A program made the position numbers and the translations under genes. 45,119 nt of DNA from the NCBI GenBank assembly GCA_025924375.1, contig JAICIN010000003.1, positions 1-45,119 on the forward strand, read 5' to 3'. Positions 17,834 to 25,893 of the stretch are shown here, piece after piece; position 1 is the stretch's first letter; each line of letters opens with the position of its first letter. Below the pieces are notes generated by a model. The model was not told the origin of the DNA and ran no database searches. It worked only from the letters and a program-made list of their open reading frames with translations. This stretch comes from Dermatophilaceae bacterium (GTDB lineage: Bacteria; Actinomycetota; Actinomycetes; Actinomycetales; Dermatophilaceae).

Positions 17834-18610
17834 TCAGCCGCGGCGGGCGAGGACGTGCAGGGAGGCACCGAGCTGCCCGAGGAAGGGGAAGTCGGGGTGG
17901 TGGGTGGCCGCGAGCTCGAGGTCGAGCAGGGCGGTGCGGTCGGCCTCGGAGTCGAGCAGCGCGGAGGGCACGAGGTCGCTGAAGATCCGCACGCCGTGGG
18001 TCTCGCACACCGTGAGGCCGGCGCCGGCGACCATCGCGACGAGGTCCGCCGCGTCGAAGCGTCGCGGCAGCGGGTCGCCGGGGCCCCAGCGGCCGTCGGG
18101 GCTGGCGAGGGCCACAGCCGCCTGTCGGAGCTGCCCGGCGAGCGCCCGGGACAGCACGGCCGCGAGTCGCTGCGCCGCGACGAGGCTGAGGTGGCCGCCG
18201 GGCGCGAGCACCGCGGCGAGGGACCGGAGCGCGGCGGGCGGGTCGTCGACGACCTCGAGGGTGCCGTGGCAGCAGACGAGGTCGACCGGGTCGCCGCCGA
18301 GGGCCTGCTCGAGGGTGTCGGCGTCGCCCTGGAGAGCGGTGACGTGGGCCCCCACGCCGGCCTCGGCGCTGCGCCGGGACAGCGACGCGAGCGCGTCGGG
18401 GCTGGGGTCGACGACGGTGACGTGGTGTCCACGCTCGGCGAGGGGCACCGCGAGGCCGCCGGTGCCGCCGCCGAGGTCGAGGACGCGCAGCGGGCGGCCG
18501 AGCTCCGCCTCCCGGCGGGCGGCGAGGTCGCTGACCGAGGACCAGACGGCGGAGGTGCGCACGGAGGTGTCGACGCCACCACGCCGCGCGCGTCGCTGCT
18601 CCTCGGCCAC
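17834..18610 (-). CDS. Class I SAM-dependent methyltransferase
   Basis: 258 residues from GTG, with AAGGAG 6 bases upstream. Motif I for S-adenosylmethionine is VLDLGGGTGGLAVPLAERG (about 43-61), motif II VTVVDPSPDAL, and motif IV VDLVCCHGTLEVVDDP. The remainder resembles SmtA/BioC-type methyltransferases, but the substrate cannot be assigned. It lies 39 bases after dnaE2 and 15 bases before dinB, all on one strand, so it is probably co-transcribed with translesion polymerases. Whether it acts in DNA repair is unknown; it may merely be carried in the operon. Confidence 0.85.
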   Translation of the reverse strand: MAEEQRRARRGGVDTSVRTSAVWSSVSDLAARREAELGRPLRVLDLGGGTGGLAVPLAERGHHVTVVDPSPDALASLSRRSAEAGVGAHVTALQGDADTLEQALGGDPVDLVCCHGTLEVVDDPPAALRSLAAVLAPGGHLSLVAAQRLAAVLSRALAGQLRQAAVALASPDGRWGPGDPLPRRFDAADLVAMVAGAGLTVCETHGVRIFSDLVPSALLDSEADRTALLDLELAATHHPDFPFLGQLGASLHVLARRG

Positions 18611-18649
18611 CGCGGGCTCCTTCGGGTCGTCTCCGGGCTGCGACCCACC

Positions 18650-21600
18650 CTAGTGCCCGGCACTTCCGGGGCTGGAGTGCCACAGCTTGCGTGGCGCGGT
18701 GAACGCGTCGGGCACCTGTCCCTGCGCGAGCCCCCGCGTCCCGCGCACGTCGGCGCCCGGTGGCCGGGTGTCGGCGTAGGGCGACTGGCGGAAGCCGGAG
18801 GCGTGGACGAGCACCCGGCGGCCGTCCGGGGCGGGGAGGTCCGCCCAGCGCGCCCGTGCCGCGGCCTCCTCGCGGGAGATGGTGGCGTGGACCGCCTCGA
18901 GACCGCCGGTGGTCCAGGCCTCCCACAGCCGCGACAGCTCCCAGGCGCCGGTCGCGCGCAGGGAGACGCCTCGCGGACCGGTCCGCCGGACCACCCCGCG
19001 CACGAGGAGCATCCACGAGTGGAACACCGTCGCGGCATACGGCCCCTGGACGTCCTCGAAGAAGGTGACGTCCACCGGGCCGGTCGCGTCGTCGAGGGTG
19101 AGGAACACGACGCGCCGCCCCGAGCGCACCGGCGGGGTCTGGGTGGCGACCTTCACCCCGCAGGCCCAGACGGTGGACTGGCTCCGGGCGCGCAGGAGGC
19201 CGGCGCTGCGCGTCACCTCGAGCGCCTCGAGCATCGGCGCGTAGAAGTCGACGACGTGGGCGCTCGCGTCGAGGCCGAGGATGTCGAGCTCGGCCCGCAC
19301 CCGCTCCGGGCCGGTCATCTCCGGCAGTCCCGACCCGGTGGCGAGCTGCGGCGCGTCGCCGAGCTCGAGGGCGAGCTGGACCGGCTGCTGCGAGGGCGGG
19401 CGCGCCGGACGTGCCGCCTGGGACTGCGCCGCGGCTTGGGCGCGCACCGCGCCGCCTGCCGCACCGGCCCCCGCGCCGCCTCCGGCACCGGGCCCCGCGC
19501 CGCCTCCCGCACCGGCACCCTGTGCCCGGCGCCCCCGGCGGGGCGTCACCGCACGGGACCACCGGTCGAGCTCCGCGACGTGCAGGAGGAGGTCGCGCCG
19601 GGTCACCTGCCCGCGCCGCCCGAGCCCGGAGAGGCCCGCCGCGCCGCTGCCCATGGCGTAGAGGCCGTCGAACCCGCCCGCGAGCACGAGCCGCTCGGCG
19701 ACGGGCCGCGAGACCTGTGCGCGGTGCCAGAAGTCGCTCAGCGACGCGTAGGGCCGTCCCGCGACCACGCGCGCGACCTCCGCCTCGGTGATCCCGCGCA
19801 CGTCGGCGAGGGAGAGCCGGATGCCGTAGCCGTCGTCGGTGCGCTCCACCCGGTAGGCCTCCTCGGAGGCGTTGACGTCGAGGCCGAGGACCGCGATGCC
19901 GAGCCGCCTGGCGTCGTCGAGGATGAGCCGTTTGGGGTACATGCCCGGGTCGTGGGTGAGGACGCCGGCGAGGAAGGCCGCCGGGTGGTGCGCCTTGAGC
20001 CAGGCGGAGTGGTAGGTCGGCAGGGCGAAGGCCGCGGCGTGGGCCTTGCAGAACCCGAAGGAGGCGAAGGACTTCAGGACCCCCCAGATCCGGTCGACCT
20101 CGGCGGGGGTGTCGCCGCGGGCGGCCGCGGCGGGCCGCCACCACGCCTCGACCTCCTCCTGCCCGGCCGGGCTGCCGAGCGCGCGACGGACCTCGTCGGC
20201 CTGGGCGAGCGAGACACCGGTCGTCTCGGCGACGAGCTGCAGGATCTGCTCGTGGAAGACGACGACGCCCTCGGTCTCGGCGAGCGCGCCGACGAGCGTC
20301 GGGTGGAGGTGCTCGACCTCCCGCCAGCCGTGGCGCGCCTCGAGGAACGGCGTGATCATGTCGGACTTCACCGGCCCGGGCCGGAAGAGCGAGATGTCGA
20401 TGATGAGGTCCTCGAACCGCACCGGCGCGAACTTCCCGAGCAGCTCGCGCTGGCCGGGGCTCTCGATCTGGAAGCAGCCGAGGGTGTGGGTGGAGCGGAT
20501 GAGCTCGAAGGTCGCGTCGTCGTCGAGCGGGACCTGCGCCTGGTCGTCGAGGTCGACCTCCACGTGGTCGACCCGAGCGACCTCGTGGACGGCGTGGGCC
20601 ATCGCCGACTGCATCCGGATGCCGAGGACGTCGAGCTTGAGCAGGCCGAGCGTCTCGACGTCGTCCTTGTCGAACTGGCTCATCGGGAAGCCGAGCCAGC
20701 TGGCCTCGACCGGGGTGCGCTCGAGCAGCCCGGCGTTGGACAGGACGACCCCGCACGGGTGCAGGGCGATGTGGCGGGGCAGGCCGTCGAGGCGCTCGAC
20801 GAGGTCGAACAGCACCTGCAGCCGCGGGCTGTCGAGGCCGCGGCTGCGCAGCTCGGGCAGCTCGGCGATGGCGCTGCGGGCGTCGCGGGCGCGGATGTGC
20901 GGGAAGGCCTTGGCGATCTCGTCGATCTCCACGGGCGGCAGCCCCAGCGCGGCACCGACGTCGCGGACGGCGTGCCGCACCTTGTAGGTGTCCATCATCG
21001 AGACGCAGGTGACCCGCTGCGCGCCGAAGCGCTCGAGGATCCGCTCGTAGACCTCGGTGCGCCGGGCCGACTCGACGTCGATGTCGATGTCGGGCAGCTC
21101 CGCGCGCAGCGGGCTGCAGAACCGCTCCATGAGCAGGCCGTAGCGGATCGGGTCGACACCGCTGATGCCGAGGAGGTAGTTGACGAGCGAGCCGGCGCCG
21201 GAGCCGCGCGCCGCGACCCGCACCCCCATCTCGTGGATGAGGTCGACGACGGCGGCGACGGTGAGGAAGTAGGTCGGGTAGCCCAGCTCGGCGACGACCT
21301 TGAGCTCGTCGACGAGCCGCTCCTCGACGGCGTACCGCTCGCGCTCGCCGAGCCCCGGGTAGCGGGTCGGGACGGCGTCGCGGCAGCGCTGCTCGAGGAC
21401 GGCCTGCGGGGAGACACCGGACTCGATGCCGAGGGCCTCCGGCTCGGGGAGGTGCACCGCACCGATGCCGAGGTCGCGCCGGGCGTCCTGGGTGCACTCC
21501 GCAGCCATCGCCACGGTGCGCGCGACCAGGGCGTCGGCGCGGGTCCGGTCGCCGGTGACCTCGCGGGCGATGGCGTGCATCGCCGCGGTGCTCGCGAGGT

Positions 21601-22435
21601 GGGCTGCGTCGGTGACCCGGTCGAGGTGGCGGGGGTCGAGCACGACGAGCCGCCGGGCTGCGTCGAGGACGTCGACGACAGCGCTCTCCCCCGGCTCGAC
21701 GTGACGCACCGCCGCGGTGAGCACTGCCGGCACGCCGGCCTCGTCGGCGAGCCCGAGGAGCCGCGCGGCGTGGCCCCGGGAGGCAGGCGTGCCCTCCGGC
21801 CCGCCGTGGCAGACGACCTCGATGGCGAGGGACTCCCGGGGCAGCACCGCCTGCCAGGCCGCGAGCCGGTCCCGCGCCTGCGTGTGCCGGCGCGCGAGCA
21901 GCGCCCGGCCGACGTCGGAGTCCGGGCCGAGGAGGACGACGAGCGGGCTGGCGCCCGGCAGGGCGCCGGCGCAGCGCTGCGCGATGAGCGCGGGGCTGCT
22001 CACCGGCTCGCCCCGCTCGCCGGCGAGGTGGGTGTCGGTGACGAGGCGGCACAGCGACGCCCAGCCGGCGCCGGGGGTCACGCCGGCGGCTCGACCGCGG
22101 GCGAGGACGGTGACGCGTGGGTGGCGGGGGTCGCGGATCGCCCCGCCGCGCGCGGGCGTGCGCGCCGGAGCGTGACCGCCCGCTGCCGGCCGACCCGCTG
22201 CCGGCCGACCCGCAGCGGACGCCACCGCGAGGTCGACACCGAGGACCGGCGCGATGCCGGCCTCGACCGCCGCGGCGGCGAAGCGGACCGCGCCGTAGAG
22301 GCCGTCGCGGTCGGTGAGGGCGAGCGCGGGCTGGCCGTGCTGCGCGGCCCGTTCGACGAGGGCTGCCGGCATCGCGGTGCCGTAGCGCATCGAGAAGCCC
22401 GAGGCGACGTGGAGGTGGACGAAGTCAGTGCTCAT
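18650..22435 (-). CDS. dnaE2: Error-prone DNA polymerase III alpha subunit
   Basis: 1261 residues. N-terminal PHP domain (FVHLHVASGFSMRYG, ALALTDRDGLYG), the C-family polymerase core with catalytic aspartates in PDIDIDVES (about 445-453) and GSGAGSLVNYLLGIS, the fingers, then a tandem helix-hairpin-helix and an OB fold near the C-terminus. Length and the altered PHP region fit DnaE2 rather than the replicative DnaE1. Two low-complexity insertions stand out: a Gly/Pro/Ala stretch near 75-98 and a Gly/Ala-rich linker near 965-1005 (GAGAGGGAGPGAGGGAGAG), both in loops. DnaE2 performs SOS mutagenesis with accessory proteins (ImuA', ImuB in mycobacteria); no ImuB gene is seen here. It follows the HEPN gene by 47 bases. 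Confidence 0.93.
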   Translation of the reverse strand: MSTDFVHLHVASGFSMRYGTAMPAALVERAAQHGQPALALTDRDGLYGAVRFAAAAVEAGIAPVLGVDLAVASAAGRPAAGRPAAGGHAPARTPARGGAIRDPRHPRVTVLARGRAAGVTPGAGWASLCRLVTDTHLAGERGEPVSSPALIAQRCAGALPGASPLVVLLGPDSDVGRALLARRHTQARDRLAAWQAVLPRESLAIEVVCHGGPEGTPASRGHAARLLGLADEAGVPAVLTAAVRHVEPGESAVVDVLDAARRLVVLDPRHLDRVTDAAHLASTAAMHAIAREVTGDRTRADALVARTVAMAAECTQDARRDLGIGAVHLPEPEALGIESGVSPQAVLEQRCRDAVPTRYPGLGERERYAVEERLVDELKVVAELGYPTYFLTVAAVVDLIHEMGVRVAARGSGAGSLVNYLLGISGVDPIRYGLLMERFCSPLRAELPDIDIDVESARRTEVYERILERFGAQRVTCVSMMDTYKVRHAVRDVGAALGLPPVEIDEIAKAFPHIRARDARSAIAELPELRSRGLDSPRLQVLFDLVERLDGLPRHIALHPCGVVLSNAGLLERTPVEASWLGFPMSQFDKDDVETLGLLKLDVLGIRMQSAMAHAVHEVARVDHVEVDLDDQAQVPLDDDATFELIRSTHTLGCFQIESPGQRELLGKFAPVRFEDLIIDISLFRPGPVKSDMITPFLEARHGWREVEHLHPTLVGALAETEGVVVFHEQILQLVAETTGVSLAQADEVRRALGSPAGQEEVEAWWRPAAAARGDTPAEVDRIWGVLKSFASFGFCKAHAAAFALPTYHSAWLKAHHPAAFLAGVLTHDPGMYPKRLILDDARRLGIAVLGLDVNASEEAYRVERTDDGYGIRLSLADVRGITEAEVARVVAGRPYASLSDFWHRAQVSRPVAERLVLAGGFDGLYAMGSGAAGLSGLGRRGQVTRRDLLLHVAELDRWSRAVTPRRGRRAQGAGAGGGAGPGAGGGAGAGAAGGAVRAQAAAQSQAARPARPPSQQPVQLALELGDAPQLATGSGLPEMTGPERVRAELDILGLDASAHVVDFYAPMLEALEVTRSAGLLRARSQSTVWACGVKVATQTPPVRSGRRVVFLTLDDATGPVDVTFFEDVQGPYAATVFHSWMLLVRGVVRRTGPRGVSLRATGAWELSRLWEAWTTGGLEAVHATISREEAAARARWADLPAPDGRRVLVHASGFRQSPYADTRPPGADVRGTRGLAQGQVPDAFTAPRKLWHSSPGSAGH

Positions 22436-22482
22436 GGACCTGCGCGATCTGCTGGCTCAGGGGTGCTGCGGGAAGCCCCGGG

Positions 22483-23055
22483 TCAGGGCGGGCCGCCACC
22501 GGCCACGGGAACCGGGACGAGGAGGTCGCCGCCGGCCAGCCCGGTGGGCAGGCCGAGGCCCCGGCAGACGAGGTCGAGGAAGGTCTCGCCCTGCCGCAGC
22601 AGGTCGTCGGCCTCGCGCGCGCTCACCCGGCCCGTGCCCTGCGCGAGCCCGGGGACCCGCGCCGCGCAGAGGGCGAAGAACTGCGCCCACTCCCCCAGCT
22701 CCGGGGCGAGGACGGGCAGGAGGTCCCACACGCTCCCGCTCCTGCCGCCCCTCGCGGCCCGACGCGTCCGGCGCTCGCGGGCGACGACGAGCGCTGCCGC
22801 CGCGCGCAGCGCCGCCAGCTGCGCGTGCTGGTAGCGCTGGGACGCCTCGGCGCTCTGGCAGGCCTGGAGCAGGCTCTGGCGCGCGGCGTCGAGGAGGTCG
22901 AGGGCCGCGCCCGCCGAGCCGGGCCGCGTCGCGTCCCGCCCGTGACCCGGGACCACCGGCACACCACCGCTACCCGGCGCCGTGCCCGGCGCACCACCGC
23001 TGCCCGGCGCCGGGCCCGGCTCGCCGCCGCGGAGGCGCATGGCGAGCGCACCCAT
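22483..23055 (-). CDS. SAV_6107-type HEPN domain protein
   Basis: 190 residues. After a Gly/Pro/Ala-rich N-terminus (about 1-45) comes a helical bundle with LLDAARQSLLQACQSAEASQ, RYQHAQLAALRAAAALVVA, then ELGEWAQFFALCAARVPG and READDLLRQGETFLDLVCR. This matches the SAV_6107 HEPN family that accompanies dnaE2 in actinobacteria. HEPN folds occur in RNases and in non-catalytic adaptors; I do not see a convincing Rx4-6H catalytic motif, so an adaptor role is more likely. The start overlaps the upstream stop by one base (TGATG). Its place between the SOS box and dnaE2 suggests a role in translesion synthesis, possibly replacing ImuA'. Confidence 0.78.
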   Translation of the reverse strand: MGALAMRLRGGEPGPAPGSGGAPGTAPGSGGVPVVPGHGRDATRPGSAGAALDLLDAARQSLLQACQSAEASQRYQHAQLAALRAAAALVVARERRTRRAARGGRSGSVWDLLPVLAPELGEWAQFFALCAARVPGLAQGTGRVSAREADDLLRQGETFLDLVCRGLGLPTGLAGGDLLVPVPVAGGGPP

Positions 23056-23363
23056 CAGTCCGCCACCCGGAGCAGGCGCCAGGCCGAGGGCACGCGGTCC
23101 TCGGCGGCGATGTCGTAGACACCCGCGGCAGCGAGCCGACCGGCGCTGGCCTCCACCCGCCACACATGGAGCTCGCGGGCGCCGTCGAGGACACCGCCCT
23201 GCGCGGGGAGCGGCTCGTCGAGGGCCGTGCGCCACCACGCCCGGCGCTCGCGCCAGTGGTCGAGGACGCCGCGCACGACGTAGAGCCGGCCGCGCCACAC
23301 GAAGGCGTCGGGGGTGCCCCGCGCCGTCCGCGTCTCGATGGTCTCGTCGTAACGGCGCACCAC
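23055..23363 (-). CDS. DUF6504 family protein, first gene of the SOS operon
   Basis: 102 residues from GTG 23363 (a second GTG follows at 23360), with GGAAGGAG 7 bases upstream. VVRRYDETIETRTARGTPDAFVWRGRLYVVRGVLDHW is the recognisable core: a basic, Trp/Tyr/Arg-rich small domain, ending in GVYDIAAEDRVPSAWRLLRVAD. The family is regularly found next to dnaE2 and Y-family polymerases in actinobacteria; its biochemical role is not known. The SOS box is about 110 bases upstream. The longer reading from 23555 crosses the SOS box and is rejected. Confidence 0.8.
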   Translation of the reverse strand: MVRRYDETIETRTARGTPDAFVWRGRLYVVRGVLDHWRERRAWWRTALDEPLPAQGGVLDGARELHVWRVEASAGRLAAAGVYDIAAEDRVPSAWRLLRVAD

Positions 23364-23471
23364 GGGCCGGCTCCTTCCGCAGAGGTAGGGTGCGGTCCTG
23401 GCCCGCCCGAGCGGGGTCGAGGCGCCCGGCGGGGCCAGGACCGCGGGACCGGCGCGACGCCGGAGCCCAAC

Positions 23472-23489
23472 TTCGAACATCAGTTCGAA
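23472..23489 (-). promoter_or_regulatory. LexA (SOS) box
   Basis: TTCGAACATCAGTTCGAA contains a perfect CGAAC-N4-GTTCG core, the LexA operator of Gram-positive and mycobacterial type, and the palindrome extends to seven bases per arm. It lies between the DUF6504 gene (109 bases to its start) and the YbaK gene (95 bases away). Its natural target is the minus-strand operon DUF6504-HEPN-dnaE2-methyltransferase-dinB, whose function is damage tolerance. Confidence 0.9.
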
Positions 23490-23548
23490 CACGTCACACG
23501 CTACACCGCCGTCCCGACACCGCGTCAAGAGGAACCCCGGGACACCTC

Positions 23549-23577
23549 CTGACAACCCCGCCGGGCGCCCCTAGTCT
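23549..23577 (+). promoter_or_regulatory. Promoter of the YbaK-family gene (leaderless)
   Basis: CTGACA (23549-23554) and TAGTCT (23572-23577) are separated by 17 bases; the predicted transcription start falls on or next to the ATG at 23584. No ribosome-binding site is present. This is the best-formed -35/-10 pair in the window. Confidence 0.65.
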
Positions 23578-23583
23578 TCGTCC

Positions 23584-24150
23584 ATGACGCCGCCCGACGT
23601 CCCGGTCCCGGCCGCCAGCACCCCGCCGGACCGCACCGTGCCCGGCACCACCGCGCCGGACCGCACCACCCACCCCGGCGTGCAGCGGGTGCTCGCCGCG
23701 CTCGCCGCCCAGCACGTCACCCCCCAGGTGGTCACCCTGCCCGACGCCGTGCGGACCGCCGCCGCGGCGGCCCAGGCCCTGGGGGTCACCCGCGACGAGA
23801 TCGCGAACTCCCTGGTCTTCCGAGCCCACGACGAGCACGGTGCCGTGACCCCGTTGCTCGTCCTCGCCTCCGGCGCGCACCGCGTCGACGTCCACAAGGT
23901 CGCCGACCTCGTCGACGCCATCGACCACCTCGACGTCGCGGACGCGCAGTTCGTCCGCGACACCACGGGCTTCGCCATCGGCGGCGTCGCACCCGTCGGC
24001 CACACCACGCCGCTCGCGACCATCGTCGACGTCTCCCTGAGCCGCCACCCCTACGTCTGGGCCGCGGCCGGCCACAGCCACACCGTCTTCCGCACGACCT
24101 ACGAGGAGCTGCTGAGGGTCACCGGCGGCCACGCGATGGAAGTGGCCTGA
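23584..24150 (+). CDS. YbaK/EbsC family aminoacyl-tRNA deacylase-like protein
   Basis: 188 residues with a Pro/Thr-rich N-terminus (about 1-30), then the YbaK fold: HPGVQRVLAALAAQHV, TAAAAAQALGVTRDEIANSLVFRA, LLVLASGAHRVDVHKVADL, TGFAIGGVAPVGHTTPLATIVD and a closing HTVFRTTYEELLRVTGG. The GGVxPxGH segment is the conserved active-site loop. Proven YbaK/ProXp enzymes hydrolyse mischarged Cys- or Ala-tRNA(Pro) using a lysine in the (F/I)KSLVF-like strand. Here that position appears to be Asn (IANSLVF), as I recall for many actinobacterial members, so the substrate and even activity are uncertain. Transcription appears leaderless from the promoter directly in front. Confidence 0.82.
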   Translation: MTPPDVPVPAASTPPDRTVPGTTAPDRTTHPGVQRVLAALAAQHVTPQVVTLPDAVRTAAAAAQALGVTRDEIANSLVFRAHDEHGAVTPLLVLASGAHRVDVHKVADLVDAIDHLDVADAQFVRDTTGFAIGGVAPVGHTTPLATIVDVSLSRHPYVWAAAGHSHTVFRTTYEELLRVTGGHAMEVA

Positions 24151-24159
24151 GGGGCCCGC

Positions 24160-24792
24160 GTGGGAGCCGAGCTGCTGCCGTGGGTGTTCACGTCCGGGTG
24201 GGCGAGCGGCGTCAACGCGTATGCCGTGGTGCTCGTCCTCGGCCTCGCCGACCGGTTCGGGCACCTCACGCAGGTCCCCGACGCCCTCGCGCGCACCGAC
24301 GTGCTCGCCGCCGCAGCGGTGCTCTTCGTGCTCGAGCTGGTCGCCGACAAGATCCCCTACGTCGACTCCGCCTGGGACACCGCCCACACCGTCATCCGCC
24401 CCGCCGTCGGGGCGACCCTCGGCTACCTCATGGGCCACGACTCGACGACCCTGGACGCCGCGTTCACCGCCGCCACCGGCGGGGCGACAGCCCTCCTCTC
24501 CCACCTCGTCAAGGCCGGGATCCGGGCCGGCGTGAACACCTCGCCCGAGCCGGCGAGCAACGTCGTCGTCAGCACCGCCGAGGACGCCACCGTCCTCGGC
24601 GTGGTCGGCATCGCCTTCGCCAACCCCTGGGTGGCCGCCGGCATCGCGGCCGTCCTCCTGGTCGTCGGCGCGGCACTCGTCGTGGTCCTCCTCGGCCGGC
24701 TCGCGCGCGTCAGGCGGCGCTACCTGGCCTGGGGCGCCCGCCACGGCATCGGCGGCCCGCGCGGCACGGGCCGGCCGCGCGGCACGCCCTGA
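24160..24792 (+). CDS. DUF4126 family membrane protein
   Basis: 210 residues from GTG, 9 bases after the YbaK stop. Hydrophobic helices at about 5-25 (PWVFTSGWASGVNAYAVVLVLG), 45-62 (LAAAAVLFVLELVADKIPYVD), 100-118 and 148-185, and a basic Gly/Arg-rich tail. GWASGxNAY and ELVADKIPYVDSAWD are DUF4126 landmarks; the function is unknown. Co-transcription with the upstream gene is likely. It converges with metF, with 75 bases between the stop codons and no clear hairpin. Confidence 0.8.
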   Translation: MGAELLPWVFTSGWASGVNAYAVVLVLGLADRFGHLTQVPDALARTDVLAAAAVLFVLELVADKIPYVDSAWDTAHTVIRPAVGATLGYLMGHDSTTLDAAFTAATGGATALLSHLVKAGIRAGVNTSPEPASNVVVSTAEDATVLGVVGIAFANPWVAAGIAAVLLVVGAALVVVLLGRLARVRRRYLAWGARHGIGGPRGTGRPRGTP

Positions 24793-24867
24793 GGACGGCC
24801 GGTCGCCGCAGGCTCCTCGGGGGCTGTCCCGCTGACCTACCGGAGCGCGCCGCCTCCGATGCCCGGC

Positions 24868-25794
24868 TCAGCCGGCCAGGCTGCTCGCGGCGAGGTTGTC
24901 CCACACCTCGAGCGTCGCGGTCGAGCGGTTCATGGTGATGAAGTGCAGCCCGGGCGCACCCTCGGCGAGCATGCGCCGGCCGAGCTCCGTGGCGATCTGC
25001 ACCCCGACCTCCCGGACCGCCGCGGGGTCGTCCGCGACGTCGTGGAGGCGGGCGAGCACCGGAGCCGGCAGCGGCGTCCCCATCAGCTCGGACATGCGGT
25101 GCACCTGCCGCAGGTTGGTGACCGGCATCAGCCCCGGCGTGACGGGCAGGTCGCGCCGGGCGGCGACGGCGTCGCGCAGCCGCAGGTAGCTCTCCGCGTC
25201 GAAGACCATCTGGGTGATGGCGAAGCTCGCGCCGGCGTCGGCCTTGCGGACCAGCACCTCGACGTCGTGGTCGAACCCGGGGGACTCCGGGTGGACGTCG
25301 GGGAAGGCGGCGACCCCGAGCGTGAAGTCGCCGAGGCTGCGCACGAGCCGGACGAGGTCCTCGGCGTGGTCGAGGCCCTCGGGGTGACGGACCCAGGGCC
25401 CGCGGACGTCGCCGGGCGGGTCGCCGCGCAGCGCGAGGATGTTGCGGACCCCGGCGGAGGCGTACTGCCCGACGACGCGGCGCAGGTCGTCCACCGAGGC
25501 GCCCACGCAGGTGAGGTGGGCGAGCGGCGTCAGCGTGGTCTCGAGCGCGATCCGCTCGGTCATCCGGACGGTGCGGTCCTGGGTCGAGCCCCCGGCGCCG
25601 TAGGTGACGGAGACGAACCCGGGGCGCACCCGCTCGAGCCGCCGTATCGCCTCCCAGAGCGCCGCCTCGCCGGCGTCGTCCTTTGGCGGGAAGAACTCGA
25701 AGCTCATGGCCGGCGCGTGCGCCGCGAGCACCCGCGGGATCGACCGGGTCACGTGCTCCGGTCGCCGCAGGCGCGAGGGCTGGCCGAGTGCCAT
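24868..25794 (-). CDS. metF: Methylenetetrahydrofolate reductase
   Basis: 308 residues. SFEFFPPK opens the TIM barrel (catalytic Glu in the EFFPP motif, about 36-42). FVSVTYGAGGSTQDRT, LAHLTCVGASVDDLR, GVRNILALRGDPPGD, ADAGASFAITQMVFD and PVTPGLMPVTN follow in family order. It uses FAD to reduce 5,10-methylenetetrahydrofolate to 5-methyltetrahydrofolate for methionine synthesis. ATG 25794 is preceded by TACGCT and six bases, consistent with a leaderless transcript; longer upstream readings enter the divergent polyprenyl synthetase gene and are rejected. The same metF/polyprenyl synthetase neighbourhood occurs around Rv2172c-Rv2173 of M. tuberculosis. Confidence 0.93.
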   Translation of the reverse strand: MALGQPSRLRRPEHVTRSIPRVLAAHAPAMSFEFFPPKDDAGEAALWEAIRRLERVRPGFVSVTYGAGGSTQDRTVRMTERIALETTLTPLAHLTCVGASVDDLRRVVGQYASAGVRNILALRGDPPGDVRGPWVRHPEGLDHAEDLVRLVRSLGDFTLGVAAFPDVHPESPGFDHDVEVLVRKADAGASFAITQMVFDAESYLRLRDAVAARRDLPVTPGLMPVTNLRQVHRMSELMGTPLPAPVLARLHDVADDPAAVREVGVQIATELGRRMLAEGAPGLHFITMNRSTATLEVWDNLAASSLAG

Positions 25795-25800
25795 GCCGGC

Positions 25801-25829
25801 AGCGTAGACGAGCGGTGAGCACGTAGGCT
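25801..25829. promoter_or_regulatory. Divergent -10 boxes of metF and the polyprenyl synthetase gene
   Basis: On the minus strand, the complement of 25801-25806 reads TACGCT, six bases before the metF ATG (leaderless). On the plus strand, TAGGCT (25824-25829) would start transcription near 25836, giving a leader of about 58 bases to the polyprenyl synthetase GTG. No clear -35 boxes. Confidence 0.4.
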
Positions 25830-25893
25830 CTGCTGAACAGCCTGATGAGACGGCCCCCTTCGCCGGCGGGCCCCGAGAGCCGGAGGTGGCGCT

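Noticed and set aside
16848-22052. 1734-codon minus-strand frame across dnaE2, the methyltransferase and dinB
   Set aside because: It is out of frame with three recognisable genes and gives Arg/Pro/Ala-rich nonsense.
17855-22834. 1659-codon plus-strand frame opposite dnaE2
   Set aside because: Antisense shadow without conserved motifs or ribosome-binding site.
23055-23555. Longer DUF6504 reading frame starting at 23555
   Set aside because: It would place the SOS box inside the coding region and lacks a ribosome-binding site; GTG 23363 has a strong one.
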